NCBI RefSeq assembly: GCF_008831285.2
Contig: NC_045138.2
Coordinates: forward strand, 1,003,143 to 1,067,142
From: Nymphaea colorata
Lineage: Eukaryota > Streptophyta > Magnoliopsida > Nymphaeales > Nymphaeaceae
Reading direction: 5' to 3'
Length of the DNA: 64,000 bases
This document shows positions 11,657-22,900 of the stretch, in pieces (position 1 is the stretch's first letter; every line of letters begins with the position of its first letter). The notes below the pieces were generated by a model that did no database searches, had not been told where the DNA came from, and was given only the letters and a program-made list of their open reading frames with translations. A program made the position numbers and the translations under genes.

Positions 11657-13889
11657 AAGTTGGAATTTCTATATTCGTGTTGCATGAAGTTGCTGACCAA
11701 GATTGTAGTAGTGAGTTGCTTGTACTTGACATAAAGGTGTGATGATGGCAGGACTCAGATGGGCTCTGTAATTTTCCAACAACGGAGGCCGTTGATGAGG
11801 CTTGAGTTGTATTATTTGATTAAGGCCATGTCCTGTTTATTATAAAGGATGTTAGATATAATCAAGTTCATTATCTGCAGTGTGGAATTATTCCAAAAAC
11901 CCAGTCAAACTACCCATGTTTACTTGCAACATTAGTTGGCACTCTTGGAAATCGATGGCTGTCATCATCAGTTACTGTATATTTTTGCCTGTATGCTTAA
12001 GCTGGAAATTTCTGGCATGGCTAGATGCTACACAACTTGGCCATCGTTCTTGTTTAGCTTGTAAAGAAGGCAGCGCAGTTTCTCCGAGGAGCTCCAGACA
12101 TGACAATTGTCTTGTGCCTTCCGTAAGCTAGATAATAACCCTTTGTAGATGGAGAAAAATGAAAATAAACAACAAAATCCCTCGAAAGAGAGGACTTGTT
12201 GGTACCCCTTCTCTGCCCACCTCGACGAAAGATCTACCATGGTGCATCAACGATTGGTTCTCAATCTGGAATTAACGAGGGCGTCCATTTTCATGTAACT
12301 GAAGAATGATCCCTGCCTTGGCTTCTCTGGCTTTCCTTGGTAGTGCCAAACTCATTGGAAGATTGCTGCAGTCTGCATTCGAGTTTTTTTAATGACTTCC
12401 GTAGGGCTAAGAAGTGAGTAGCCGACTGGTCAAAAAGTGGTGCACTTGTTTTTGCTCAATGAAAGGCTCCAGCACCCAGGAGTTGCCCAAGTTAAACCAA
12501 GATCAAAAGGACTGAACGGTTAAGTGAATATACATGTCCTCTTATTCATATATTCCTCTTCTTGAAACTCCAGGGTTCATGTATGCCTGAGAATCTGATC
12601 TTTCACTGAAAGAGAAACCTCCTGATTTCTTTGGAGTGTATAACAGAATTTAGTGTTCTACTTATTTTTAATTTCTGCAGCTTCTAGGTTCGAATCGATT
12701 ATGAAAGTTATTTTGCCCATGTGAACAGGCAGCGGAAGCCAAACATAAAGCAATAAACTTTCGACTCGGCTCACATGACTACACTAAGAGCATTAATTTG
12801 ACAAGTAACTTTCTGTGATCAAGTTAAGGCATAATATGATTGGTTTAAGCCAGAAAAGCAGGCTGATAATACATATGTCACAAGCCAAGTTTAAATGGAC
12901 ACTGATACCCAGATCAGATCCATTTAGACGTGTTTGGTAAAGAGAATAACATCTACTTATAGGTGAGTCAGGGTTATCCTATTACCTAGGTGAGAGCCAA
13001 AGCCCCCTCCTTTCCCTCACATTCAGGGTCTAGAGTTGTGTTGGTATAATGTGGCATGATTTCTGTATGCTTCAACTTGTACATAGGACCCACCCCCCTT
13101 ACGACACGAGCATAGCCCCTCGTGGGTTCACGCCCCTCGTGGGTTCAAGCCGCTCGTGGGTTCAAACTGGAGAAGAACCTCCAATGCACCCCAAGTCCAC
13201 CTGTTTGAGCTATGCCGCTCAGGGCAAGAATAGTGTTGATTAGATCCAGTTCACAGTTTGCATTGACTCAAGATGAAAAAAAATTCTGACCTTTCTATCG
13301 CATTTTACAAAGTTTAACCGCGGAAAAACAGGATTTCTGTTTTAGAAAAGCCAAAAACCAACAACCGATTAGCTCAGGTTGATCTTAGGGGAACCAGCTA
13401 GCTCTGGCTCTAGGTGGCATTCCACCTCTAACCACAACTCATCCAAAATACTGGGCCAGACTCAATTATTGTATCATTTGGTTAGTGGTAAGAGACCTGC
13501 CATGATGAGAACAGCATTTACCCAGCTAAGTGGGTCAGAAGCTGAAATTAAGGTCTTCAAGTTGAAAGGGGGATATTGTCCAGGGTACAACAAAGATGCA
13601 AACCAACTTCAATTATTTAATTCAGTTGCTCTTGGAATCTTGTTCATTTGATCTGAATCCAAGCGCAATAGTCAGATTCAGGTTGAATATTCAAGAACTT
13701 CTGATCCTTTTGCTGTCCGGCTCAGATCTAGATCTGGTTAAGGTGTTCAAATCCATACCAGGATCCCCCCAAAAATAGTAAATAAGATAGCTCCATACCA
13801 GAATTCTTAGAGAACAAGTATATCACCTAGACATACCCAATATCACTCTATTTCTGTCTGTTACACATCCACGTTTAAATTGGAATATG
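11657..13889. other. Intergenic spacer between ALG11 and a hAT-like repeat
   Basis: Contains the remainder of the ALG11 3' region and AT-rich DNA. Short frames at 11880-12240 and 13049-13651 show no recognisable protein features. The only structured sequence I see is the 17-bp tandem repeat at 13115-13165. Confidence 0.55.
13115..13165. repeat. 17-bp tandem repeat, three copies
   Basis: Three consecutive copies of GCCCCTCGTGGGTTCAA with one or two substitutions each. It is GC-rich against an AT-rich background. Confidence 0.9.
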
Positions 13890-13979
13890 GGAGAGATGTA
13901 TCAATATATCCGATCACATATAGAAAAAAATTAATACCGATTAAGGATTCAAATTGTAATTGACATCCGATCAGATTGT

Positions 13980-14075
<96 letters not shown>

Positions 14076-14306
14076 AATCAATTTGATTTAGATTCAGATT
14101 GAATTTAGTTTTTAATAAAATATTGTATATCTATTGCTCTTACATTTTGAAAGTCAACTGGATTCAGTTTAAAATTCAGATTCAAATTCAAATATCGACT
14201 TTTAATCAGATTCAGATTGTGAAATCAGATTTTATATTTGGATTCATATACGACTTTTGTGTATTCACATTCGAATCTGAAATGAACATCTGGATACATC
14301 CAACTG
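13890..14306. mobile_element. Probable non-autonomous hAT-like element containing a (TA)n tract
   Basis: Left edge GAGATGTATCAATATATCC and right edge (reverse complement) GGATGTATCCAGATG are weakly inverted. The interior is made of degenerate GATTCAGATTC-type repeats, as in the elements at 39650-40040, 42502-45382 and 50203-50637. A (TA)n run of about 90 bp occupies 13982-14073. No convincing target duplication was found, so the borders are approximate. Confidence 0.4.
13982..14073. repeat. (TA)n microsatellite
   Basis: About 45 uninterrupted TA dinucleotides. Replication slippage and assembly error are both likely here. Confidence 0.97.
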
Positions 14307-14669
14307 AAATATAATCTATTGGCATCCTTAATCTCATGAGCCGGCGAGCCTTTGATACACCGAAATATGCCATGAAATTTGTTTCAAAGTAAAGTGATTT
14401 TTTTTCAGAAAAAAAATAATCAACCCTCTCGAAGGCGACTCGGGGCGGGGGAGGGGGGAAGCGTACGACAGAAAGAATCCACCGTTCGATGGCTGGGCCG
14501 GCCAGCCGGAGATTGATTAGCACCAACAGACCAATTTTCCGTTGTGCTTGGTCAGGCCATGGTGCAAAAAGATGTACAATGTAAACCAAGCTAAGATTCA
14601 AATTCAAGATCAAAGCACATGCCTTTGTTGAGTGGGAGTGCGAGTTCATGGATTACTGGTACGCGATAG

Positions 14670-16346
14670 ATGTTATTGAAAAGTGCACCTCTGTCGTACT
14701 ACAGGGCACTACATGCTTCCTTGGTCTTGGCCAACTCTCACGGCCCTTCTCGTTGGGCCGCATTGATCCAGGGCTACGTCAATAATAAGAGTTACAGGAA
14801 TGCTCTTCTAGTCTTTGCAGAGAAGCAGAGTCTCAATTTAAGAGTATCTCATCATGCCATCATTCCCTTGGTACTCAAAGCCTGTGCTGCTCTGTCCTTT
14901 GCTTTTTCGGGAAAGACTATCCATGGGGATCTCCTCAAGTCAGGAACGGGGTGCAACCTGTATATCCAGACCGCTCTCGTCGATATGTACTCGAAATGCA
15001 AATTTCTTGTTGATGCCCGGAGAATATTCGATGAAATGTCTCAAAGAAGCGTTGTGTCTTGGAATGCAATGATTGGTGGATATGCAAAGAATGGTGACAT
15101 GGGGAGTGCTTTGGAGCTTTTCGAGTTGATGCCCGAGAGGAGCTCAGTTTCGTGGACGGAGATGATTGATGGGTATGCGAGAATTGGGGAGACTGCAATG
15201 GCTAGAAAGCTTTTCGACCAAATGCCAGAGAAGAAGAGCGTTATCACTTGGACTGCAATGGTTAATGGGTATGCGAGGAATGGAGAAATGGAAGCAGCTA
15301 GGGAGATTTTCGAAGAAATGCCTGAAAGGAACTTCTTTGCATGGAGCTCGATGGTGTTTGGGTATTGCAAGTGTGGGAATGTGATTGAGGCTAAATTGCT
15401 CTTTGGTCGGATGGAGGAGAGAAATTTAGTGAACTGGAACACGTTGCTTGCCGGTCTGACACAGAACGGATGGTGCGAGCAAGCACTTGATGTTTTCCAG
15501 GAAATGAGGGCATCGGGCGTCAAGCCAGATGGAGTGAGTGTGGCAAGTGCACTTTCAGCTTGTGCACAGTTAGGTTCACTAGAAATGGGGAAAGAGATCC
15601 ATCTTTTGGTCGAACAAATAGGAGTCAGATTGAACCAGTTTGTGTCGAATGCACTCATTGATATGTATGCAAAGTGTGGGGATATTACAAAGGCGAGACA
15701 ACTGTTCAATGAAGCACCCGAGAAGAACGAGGTGTGCTGGAATTCCATGATATCTGGTGTAGCCATTCATGGTCATGTTGAAGAGGTTTTGGAACTCTTT
15801 GGTCAGATGAGGTTGCAGGAAGTGGAACCAAACAGGTTGACCTATTTGGCTGTGCTTTCTGCTTGTGCCCATGCTGGATATGTCCAGGAAGGCATGGAAC
15901 TGTTTGCATCCATGCACAAGAATCACAAGATTACAGCAGGAATCGAGCATTACGGTTGCATGGTCGATCTTCTTGGTCGCGCAGGTCTGCTTGAAGAGGC
16001 ATATGAATTTATCAACAGCATGCCCATGAAGCCAAACTCTGTAATATGGGGAGCCATGCTTGGAGCATGTAGAGTGCATATGAACATGGGGTTGGCACAG
16101 AAGGTTGTGGAGAAGGTAACAACAGAACAATGTGGTGATGATGCGCGTTATGTTCTTCTGTCAAACTTGTATGCAGCCTCTGCTCAATGGGAAGATGCTG
16201 AGAAAATGAGGATAATGATGGCAAAAAATCAGATTGAGAAGGTACCTGGCCACAGTTCCATCATGGCCTCTAGCAATGTTGAATATCAGTTTCTTTCTGG
16301 TGCTCATTCTGAATCTCAAACTCGTCAACTATATGTAGGGAGATGA
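14670..16346 (+). CDS. PLS-class PPR protein, E subgroup (At3g21470-like)
   Basis: Single-exon gene of 558 codons. An in-frame TAG directly precedes the first ATG (14667-14669), fixing the start. The protein is a chain of PLS-type PPR repeats: LVLKACAALS, NLYIQTALVDMYSKCKFLVD, VVSWNAMIGGYAKNGDMGSA, several S-type repeats with QMPEK/EEMPERN linkers, and SNALIDMYAKCGD. It ends in an E motif (YVLLSNLYAASAQWEDAEKM, EKVPGHSSIM) without DYW. From memory, the repeat order and the SHHAIIPLVLKAC segment resemble Arabidopsis At3g21470, so this may be its orthologue. Expected role: organelle RNA binding, with any editing needing another protein. It is a separate gene from PPR1 and not an obvious tandem duplicate, since the conserved stretches differ. 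Confidence 0.93.
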   Translation: MLLKSAPLSYYRALHASLVLANSHGPSRWAALIQGYVNNKSYRNALLVFAEKQSLNLRVSHHAIIPLVLKACAALSFAFSGKTIHGDLLKSGTGCNLYIQTALVDMYSKCKFLVDARRIFDEMSQRSVVSWNAMIGGYAKNGDMGSALELFELMPERSSVSWTEMIDGYARIGETAMARKLFDQMPEKKSVITWTAMVNGYARNGEMEAAREIFEEMPERNFFAWSSMVFGYCKCGNVIEAKLLFGRMEERNLVNWNTLLAGLTQNGWCEQALDVFQEMRASGVKPDGVSVASALSACAQLGSLEMGKEIHLLVEQIGVRLNQFVSNALIDMYAKCGDITKARQLFNEAPEKNEVCWNSMISGVAIHGHVEEVLELFGQMRLQEVEPNRLTYLAVLSACAHAGYVQEGMELFASMHKNHKITAGIEHYGCMVDLLGRAGLLEEAYEFINSMPMKPNSVIWGAMLGACRVHMNMGLAQKVVEKVTTEQCGDDARYVLLSNLYAASAQWEDAEKMRIMMAKNQIEKVPGHSSIMASSNVEYQFLSGAHSESQTRQLYVGR

Positions 16347-16710
16347 CCAGTGTATGCTTTTATATATGAACATCTATTAATATCTTTGGTATGTACATTG
16401 GTAGTTATGCTCCGGAAGAACTATTGCATAGTTGGTTGTTTTCAGACGAGTACGTTGCATCATCAATCAATGCTTCTAGTGTAACAAAAGAAGACTTGCT
16501 CATTACAGGGTCAGAGAATCCTCATGTAGAGCTGAATATAAGTAGACGATAACAGTGACAAAATTGTACATTGGACATGAGGTTTTAATAATACATAACA
16601 ATGCACGGATCCTTGTATACATTAATTTCTAAAGAACATCAATCTCTTGCATGGCTTAATCTTCCAACAAGGTCCTCCTTAGTCCCTCCTCAAGAATCTG
16701 TGTTTTCTGC
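16347..16710. other. Convergent 3' spacer between PPR2 and the PsbP-domain gene
   Basis: 364 bp between two facing stop codons. It must hold both 3' UTRs and polyadenylation sites. Nothing else is seen. Confidence 0.6.
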
Positions 16711-19150
16711 TCAAGTGACTCGAAATGAACTGGAGATCTCCTTTAGATCCTTATAATGTCTTTTCCATTGAAGACCTGCAGAAAAATGGCCAATTTTACA
16801 AAGCTATAAGAACCATGATGGATCCTAAAAAGCTAGAATCATAAATTTAATTTAACGCTTACCACTTCCAGTTATGCCAAACATATACAGTCGGTTGCCA
16901 GCAGCAGTTGCACTAATAAGGACGTGGGGTGGTTCCAGCTCATAATGATAATATTTCCTACCAAAATGTTCAGTCACAGCCATGCTTAAAACTTTTCCTT
17001 CAACATTTTCTCCAGTGATTTCTGGCCCAAATGCATTAATCACTTTTTCAGGAGGTCCAATATCTTCAATTTTTGCATCTTCTCCAAGATCTATGATAAA
17101 AAGTTGACCATTTCATTTCAGCACCAGCTCAGAATGATCAAATTGCAAATAAATTTTCAAAAACAAAAGAAATGAGAGCTCAATTTCAGAAACCGATTCA
17201 AGAATTGCCAAACACATCATAAGTCAACCGTGAGCTACCATATGATGCACAAAGTGGTATTGTCCCCCACCATGAAATACAAGACCGTAAGTTCTGTTTC
17301 AGTTCGTTTTGATATTTTAAGTTTCATGAACCAGGATGCCATATCACAAATTCTATGCATGTATTTCTAGATGTACTTATTTCTAGGGCATCTAAGCATG
17401 GAAAAGATGCATGAAATACAGCCATATCAAGTGGTCAGTAGAATTTACTGGAGCATTACTGTGATGGATCTGCATGCACCCATAGAAGATAACCAGGGAG
17501 TAGGTGAAACTGTGAAAGGAAAGCATTTAAATATTGGCAGATGGAGACAGATATATTGAGAGACAGGAACAAAGATAATAAAGGCTTGCATAGTGAATAA
17601 GAAACCAATAGAATGGTTGTCATAAACACGAAGGGAGCTCCAGAATAGGAAAAAGCAATAACTACACTTTCTGCTATACTTTTTCCATGAGTAGCACTTG
17701 AAGTTTACATTTTAGCACAAAGTTAGCGGTTTTAAATTGGACTTTGTACTGTTAAGCTGCTATTGTTTGCTTAAAGTATGGTAATTGTGTTGCAGTTTAT
17801 ATTATTTATGATGTTTGCATCCATCAATGCATTGAGCAACAAATGCTTGTACATTGTAACAAGACATAGGAAAATCTACATTTAACAAGAGCAGCAAGAG
17901 ATATAGAACTTAAATAAGGAAAATGAAATAGAAAGACAGATACTAAAGTACCTGCAAATCTAAGGACAGGTGCAACAACAACAAATAATCGGCCTTCTTG
18001 GGGGTTAGCAAATCTCAGATCAATCTCTGTGCCACCAAGGTCTGCAATCGACACAGGAACCTGTGACATGAAATCACATACATTCAGACCCTCAGACCAC
18101 CAATAGAATCTCATGGAATATATTTGGGTCTATAATAGCCATAAGAATTTTTTAGCCAGTTTAGTAGCAGATTGGAAATGTTCGTAGCTGCTTTGTGAAG
18201 TACTGTACCTCTTCCCAGTTGGGAGGAACTGAAAATGTGTAGGGTATAATTGGACTCCACCCAACACCATGACCCCCAGACTTCTCATCTGGCCTCCTGT
18301 AGGTCCTCCAACCTGTCTGAGCAAACACTTTCCCATTAAAGAATGCCCAAGTGCGTCAAATAAAATTTACTCAATAATTTTCTTAAAGGGATTCAAGCGA
18401 ATTGACAGAAGGACAAAAAGTCATATATAGACCACCGACTTTGCAGCCTAAAGCTTAACCATCACAAGAGTCGGGTAATCATTTTTCATGCATAAGATAA
18501 TTAGAACAAGTCAGTTGATATAAGAGAATATCGTATGAATGCCAAAAGGTTGGTATAAGAACTAAACAAATGAAATAAAATAGAGAACCCAGTAGTATAT
18601 TGTCAAGTGGTTAGTCACTGAAATAATCTACAAAGGCGATGAAAACGAAAAGAATAAAGAGGAGTCCCTTCTAAGAACGAAACAAGCATCATATGTCTTA
18701 AGTGGGCGGTCCTTGAAATACTCTAAACAGGTGAAAAATAAAAAGAGAGTTCCGCAAGAAGATTGAAATGGGCGCTGATCATATGACAGAAGAAAACCAA
18801 CCTCTTTCGTCAGGGCCAGATAAACCAGGAATCCTCCCTGCCAAGAGACCCTGCTTAACTACTGCAGATGCATCTTCTTCAAATCCCAAAACAGCACACA
18901 ACAATGAAAGCCCAGAAGCAATTGCTGACCTCCTTCCACACAAACCAGACGATTTCAGGCCATTGCTGGAAGCAGGTTTCTTCTCTTCTACACACTCGTC
19001 AATCACTGAAGCAGCACTGCCATTAACGGTGGAAGATCTAACGGCAGTGGGTCTCTTTGCAGAGTGGCTAGAACCATCGGAAGATCTGATAGCCGAGAAG
19101 CAACTTGATAAGAACTTGGTGTTCAATTCGGCTGCTGCTAAGGGAATCAT
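16711..19150 (-). CDS. PsbP-domain thylakoid lumen protein (PPD family, PPD6-like), Tat-targeted
   Basis: Five exons on the minus strand join in frame into 284 residues: 18802-19150, 18209-18312, 17952-18060, 16863-17090 and 16711-16775, all GT-AG. Residues 1-70 are Ser/Ala-rich, like a plastid transit peptide. They are followed by a twin arginine (CGRRSAIASGLSLLCAVLGF, Arg 73-74) and a hydrophobic segment ending ASA near residue 95, a bipartite Tat signal to the thylakoid lumen. The mature part of about 190 residues has GLLAGRIPGLSGPDERGWRT, RRPDEKSGGHGVGWSPIIPY, VPVSIADLGGTEIDLRF, IEDIGPPEKVINAFGP and SATAAGNRLYMFGITGSGLQ. This is the PsbP fold of the PPD proteins; from memory PPD6 is closest. 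PPD proteins assist photosystem assembly or redox processes in the lumen. Divergent from RAD21. Confidence 0.9.
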
Positions 19151-19978
19151 TACGACTGGAAGTAGATAAGAAACTGAGACAGAGCTTTGAAGGTCCTGAT
19201 GAATCCTTCCTTTTCTGGAGACGTTAAGTAAGCAAGTGGGCTTCTCTCCAGTGGCAGAGATGCATCGTGGCGACTTCTGGATGGAAACACAAAGTGCGGC
19301 TCGAAAAAGCAATCCACCGAATAAGAAGATTTTTTGTTTTTAACCAAAGGACCCACAAATTCTCCGAAATTATTCCGTGTAGAATCGTATCTTACCGCTA
19401 TTCTATAACACATGATCCCTTGTTACGAGAAATAAACTTTGCCAAAATTGGTGGTATTATAAATTGTTTTGGGTCAAGTCGAATTAATTCTTTAGTTTTT
19501 TTCGGGGTTGTTTGACATTAGAAATAAAGTATGAATGTTCTATAAATATGCTTTCAAACGAAAATAAATTCATGAATTAAAGTAGATTTATGAAACATAA
19601 TGCCGAATGCCAAACGGTGCTTTTATTTATTCCGAGTCGTGACCAGCGACTCGTGACAATTGATATTACCCGAACCGACCCGTAACTTGCGGACCATGGA
19701 CAAACGCGGAGGCGCGAACTCCTGAATTCTTCCCGCCAAAACGAAGCCCTCCTTCTAGCTTCTGCCCGAATCCTCTCTGTCTCTCTCTCTCTCCTCTGTA
19801 ACAACCATTTCCTCTGAGTAATCACCTCTCTCTCTCTCTCTCTCTCTATAAAGAGGAAGAAACGAAGTGGGAAGAAGAGAAGGGAGAGGCTAGCGAAAGG
19901 GACTCTTAAGAGTCGGGCGCAATCTTGGTCATCCAGGTCGCAGAAAAACAGCGGGCAGCTACTCCGGGAGCCGCCGAG
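19151..19978. promoter_or_regulatory. Divergent upstream region of the PsbP-domain and RAD21 genes
   Basis: About 828 bp between two divergent start codons. CT-rich runs at 19780-19796 and 19825-19848 lie 130-200 bp upstream of the RAD21 ATG, typical of plant Y-patch/CT-rich leaders. The 240 bp next to RAD21 is more GC-rich than the surroundings. No clear TATA box is seen for either gene. Confidence 0.5.
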
Positions 19979-22900
19979 ATGTTCTATTCTCACTTCATTC
20001 TCGCGAGGAAGGGCCCATTGGGGACGGTGTGGATGGCTGCGCATCTCCAGAACAAGCTACGCAAGTCTCAGGTTACGGAGACGAACATTTCTGCTTCCAT
20101 CGGTGGGTCTTTGTTCCCACTCTCTCGCTATCCCTCTCAGTTAGGTGTTATTGGAGAATTCTTTTGGGGTTGTTGTTGTTTTGCTTATTACATTGTTCAT
20201 TTATTGTTCCATTTGTTCTTTCCGGGTTTGACTCCTATATCTTTCCCACTTACTGCTTCCAAAAGGATCTCAGGTACCAGATTTGGTAGCTTTGGCAAAA
20301 CCCTAAGAGAAATCCGAGTTTTTGGGAATTTCAATGGAACCATTTGGGTTATATTTCCATTTTTCTTTGAGGACTACTCTATGTAAATTAATTAATCGAG
20401 AGCATATATCTGTCCGTGAATCTGTCGAATTAAGTGGTGTTAAGATTTTAGTAGAAGGTGTCGTTGTTGAAATCAGTCTTATGAGTTTTTGCTGACGTTT
20501 GTTCTAAAGTTGAAGGCTGACTCCTAGGGGGGCTAATATTATGTTATTTTATTTTTCAGCTTCTGCTTTGAAGTATAAATCCGTTTGTATGTCCTTTCTA
20601 TGCAAAGTAATATTCATTTCGTGTTCCATATTTGTGGAAAGGACTTCTGCACTTCTTCTGACCAAAGAATCATAAATTTTCGAGGCTTAGGGAGTTGATG
20701 CAGAAAAAGTGAATTTTATCATTCCATTTTTTAGCTAAAATGGCGATCCAGCTGAAGTATCGATCTTTTCTGAAAATTAACGTGTCAGTTGAACCTCTCT
20801 GCTACGTTTGACGTTTCCTTCTATTATATCTTCGTTTATCTTTCATTTTTGTTCATTCATTTTTGAAATACTATTTTAGCAGACTCGATCATGTTCCCGG
20901 AGGTTCCTATTGCGCTGAGATTATCTGGCCACCTTCTACTTGGTGTTGTAAGAATATTTTCGAGGAAGGTTGACTACCTTCACCATGATTGTAATGAAAT
21001 ATTGACGAAGCTGAGATATGCATTTGCCTCGATAGAAATTGACCTGCCAGAAGATGCATCAACTGCGCCTATCCACACTGTCACAATTCCAGAGACTCTG
21101 GAACTTGATGCCATTAACCTGGATCAAGCAATGTATGGAGTTACTGAGTAAGTCCATATAGTTATTGCTACTGCATCTTGTGAAGTTTTTCAGGTTATGC
21201 ATTACATTAAATAGTGTTAACTTCTTCTTATTGTTTTAACAGGTTTCAGGACATCCATATCAGAACTCAGGAAGATATAACAATACCAGGTCTTCCTTCC
21301 TTCCAAAGTCTAAATATATTATTCTGTAATTGTTTGTGTTGAAATTTACTGAGATCAGCCCAAAGCAACTGAAACTTTTGGACTGAAATGCTTCTCAGTC
21401 GGGGTTAGTCTTCCCCAGGAGCATCTCAGTCCAATGACGTCCCCTTGGGATGGAAGAGTTGACTGCATTATGCTGGGAGACTAGCTGCATCTTAGGAAAA
21501 CCTAGTCAAAGCTTGACGCCTCATCATGCCCTACTAGTTTTTTTCCTCTAAAAATGGCAAATTGTTCATTTCAATCTGTCGAGTGATTGTTTTCCTTGGT
21601 CTCTTGATTTGGTTGGTGACCCGTTTGATTTGTCAGTATCTACATAGTTTGAAAATTAGGAGCTTTTTAATAACCTTTTCTCTTCTGTGAAATTATCAGA
21701 TAAAGTTTGTGGAGAAGAAGAGCTGTATGCCACTTTTAATATAAACGAGGTATTCATGTGCTTAACTTTCACCTGACATCCAATTGGACTCAGTGATTCA
21801 CATTTTTATTTCTCGTGCAGGAATCCAGTTTTGACAGAATTGAGGAGACAGTTGTTGCTGATTTTGGTCCCTCGTATATGGATGTAGAGTAAGCACATCA
21901 TGTTTGATAACCCCTTTAGTTCACGGTTCTCTTTGAAAATGTGGGCATGTGTTAAGGTCGGTGGATAGAAGTACACACTACCTTGACCACAGAATCAGGG
22001 ATCTGAAATTGCACCAGTGTTGAAAGCTGACTAATGGCTTCCCTGAGGTGTGTCTGAAACTACTGATGACCTTTGTCTGACCACAGGCAAGAGGAGGTTC
22101 TGGCTAGGTGCTGCCATAATGAAAAGTCAACCTAGAGTACTGTGATTTGATTGAATACTGACTCCTGAAATAAGCTGTAAATTTAATATCAAGTAGTACA
22201 CGGATGCATATGTTTTACTTGCTAGTTCGGCTTGAACTATTTTTAGCTAATAGTGACAATTGTGGCAGTTCACATCCTTATTTTCCAAGTTACGGCGATG
22301 TTGCTGCTGATGATCCTACTACAACAGTCAACGTTGACAAGCACGATGAACAGCACTATCAGTATGACATTGTTAGAGAAGATATAGAGATGGAGATTAT
22401 GCGTGATGCTGTAAATGTTTCTGGGTCAACACAGGTTGTTAGTGAATTTCAAGATCTTGACAAGACCAACGAAGAACCTCATGTACTTGGTGACCAAGTT
22501 GCTGAGGATCGCCACCTCTCTTTTATCAGTGAAGAAACTCCAACACGTTTGGCATCTTCATCACCTAATTCACATCAGTTACCCAAAGATTTCTTCTTAC
22601 CAGAAGCTAGCAAGGAGCAGGAGAACAATTCATTTGGTGTGTGTTCCTAATAGATTAGACTATTTAATAACCTTTTCACCTTCATTTATTATTTTCTGTT
22701 GTCAGAACTGCATAGTTGCAAATGCTAACTTGTAGGTGGTGTCTGAAACAAATTGTCAGCTTTGATCCCAACGCCACCAGCTCAACAGCCAGCAACCAAG
22801 CCAAGAAAGGCAAGAAAGAGAAAACAACGGTTTGATGAGGTCATTGTGTTAAGTAATGAGTAAGTGTATTTTCTGATGTATCATTTTGTTTATGTTTTTT

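Noticed and set aside
13115-13165. Short regular repeats considered as a CRISPR array
   Set aside because: Contiguous 17-bp copies without spacers in a plant nuclear context.
13480-13560. Possible tRNA-like stretch (GGTTAGTGGTAAGAGACC)
   Set aside because: Resembles an A box, but no B box or cloverleaf could be assembled.
15041-15766. 241-codon minus-strand open frame inside PPR2
   Set aside because: Antisense shadow produced by repeated PPR codons; no independent protein features.
18768-19169. 133-codon plus-strand open frame
   Set aside because: Lies opposite exon 1 of the PsbP-domain gene, whose transit peptide, Tat motif and splice phase make sense.
19577-20044. 155-codon minus-strand open frame over the RAD21 5' region
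   Set aside because: Arg/Glu-rich low-complexity product of the CT-rich leader, overlapping RAD21 exon 1.
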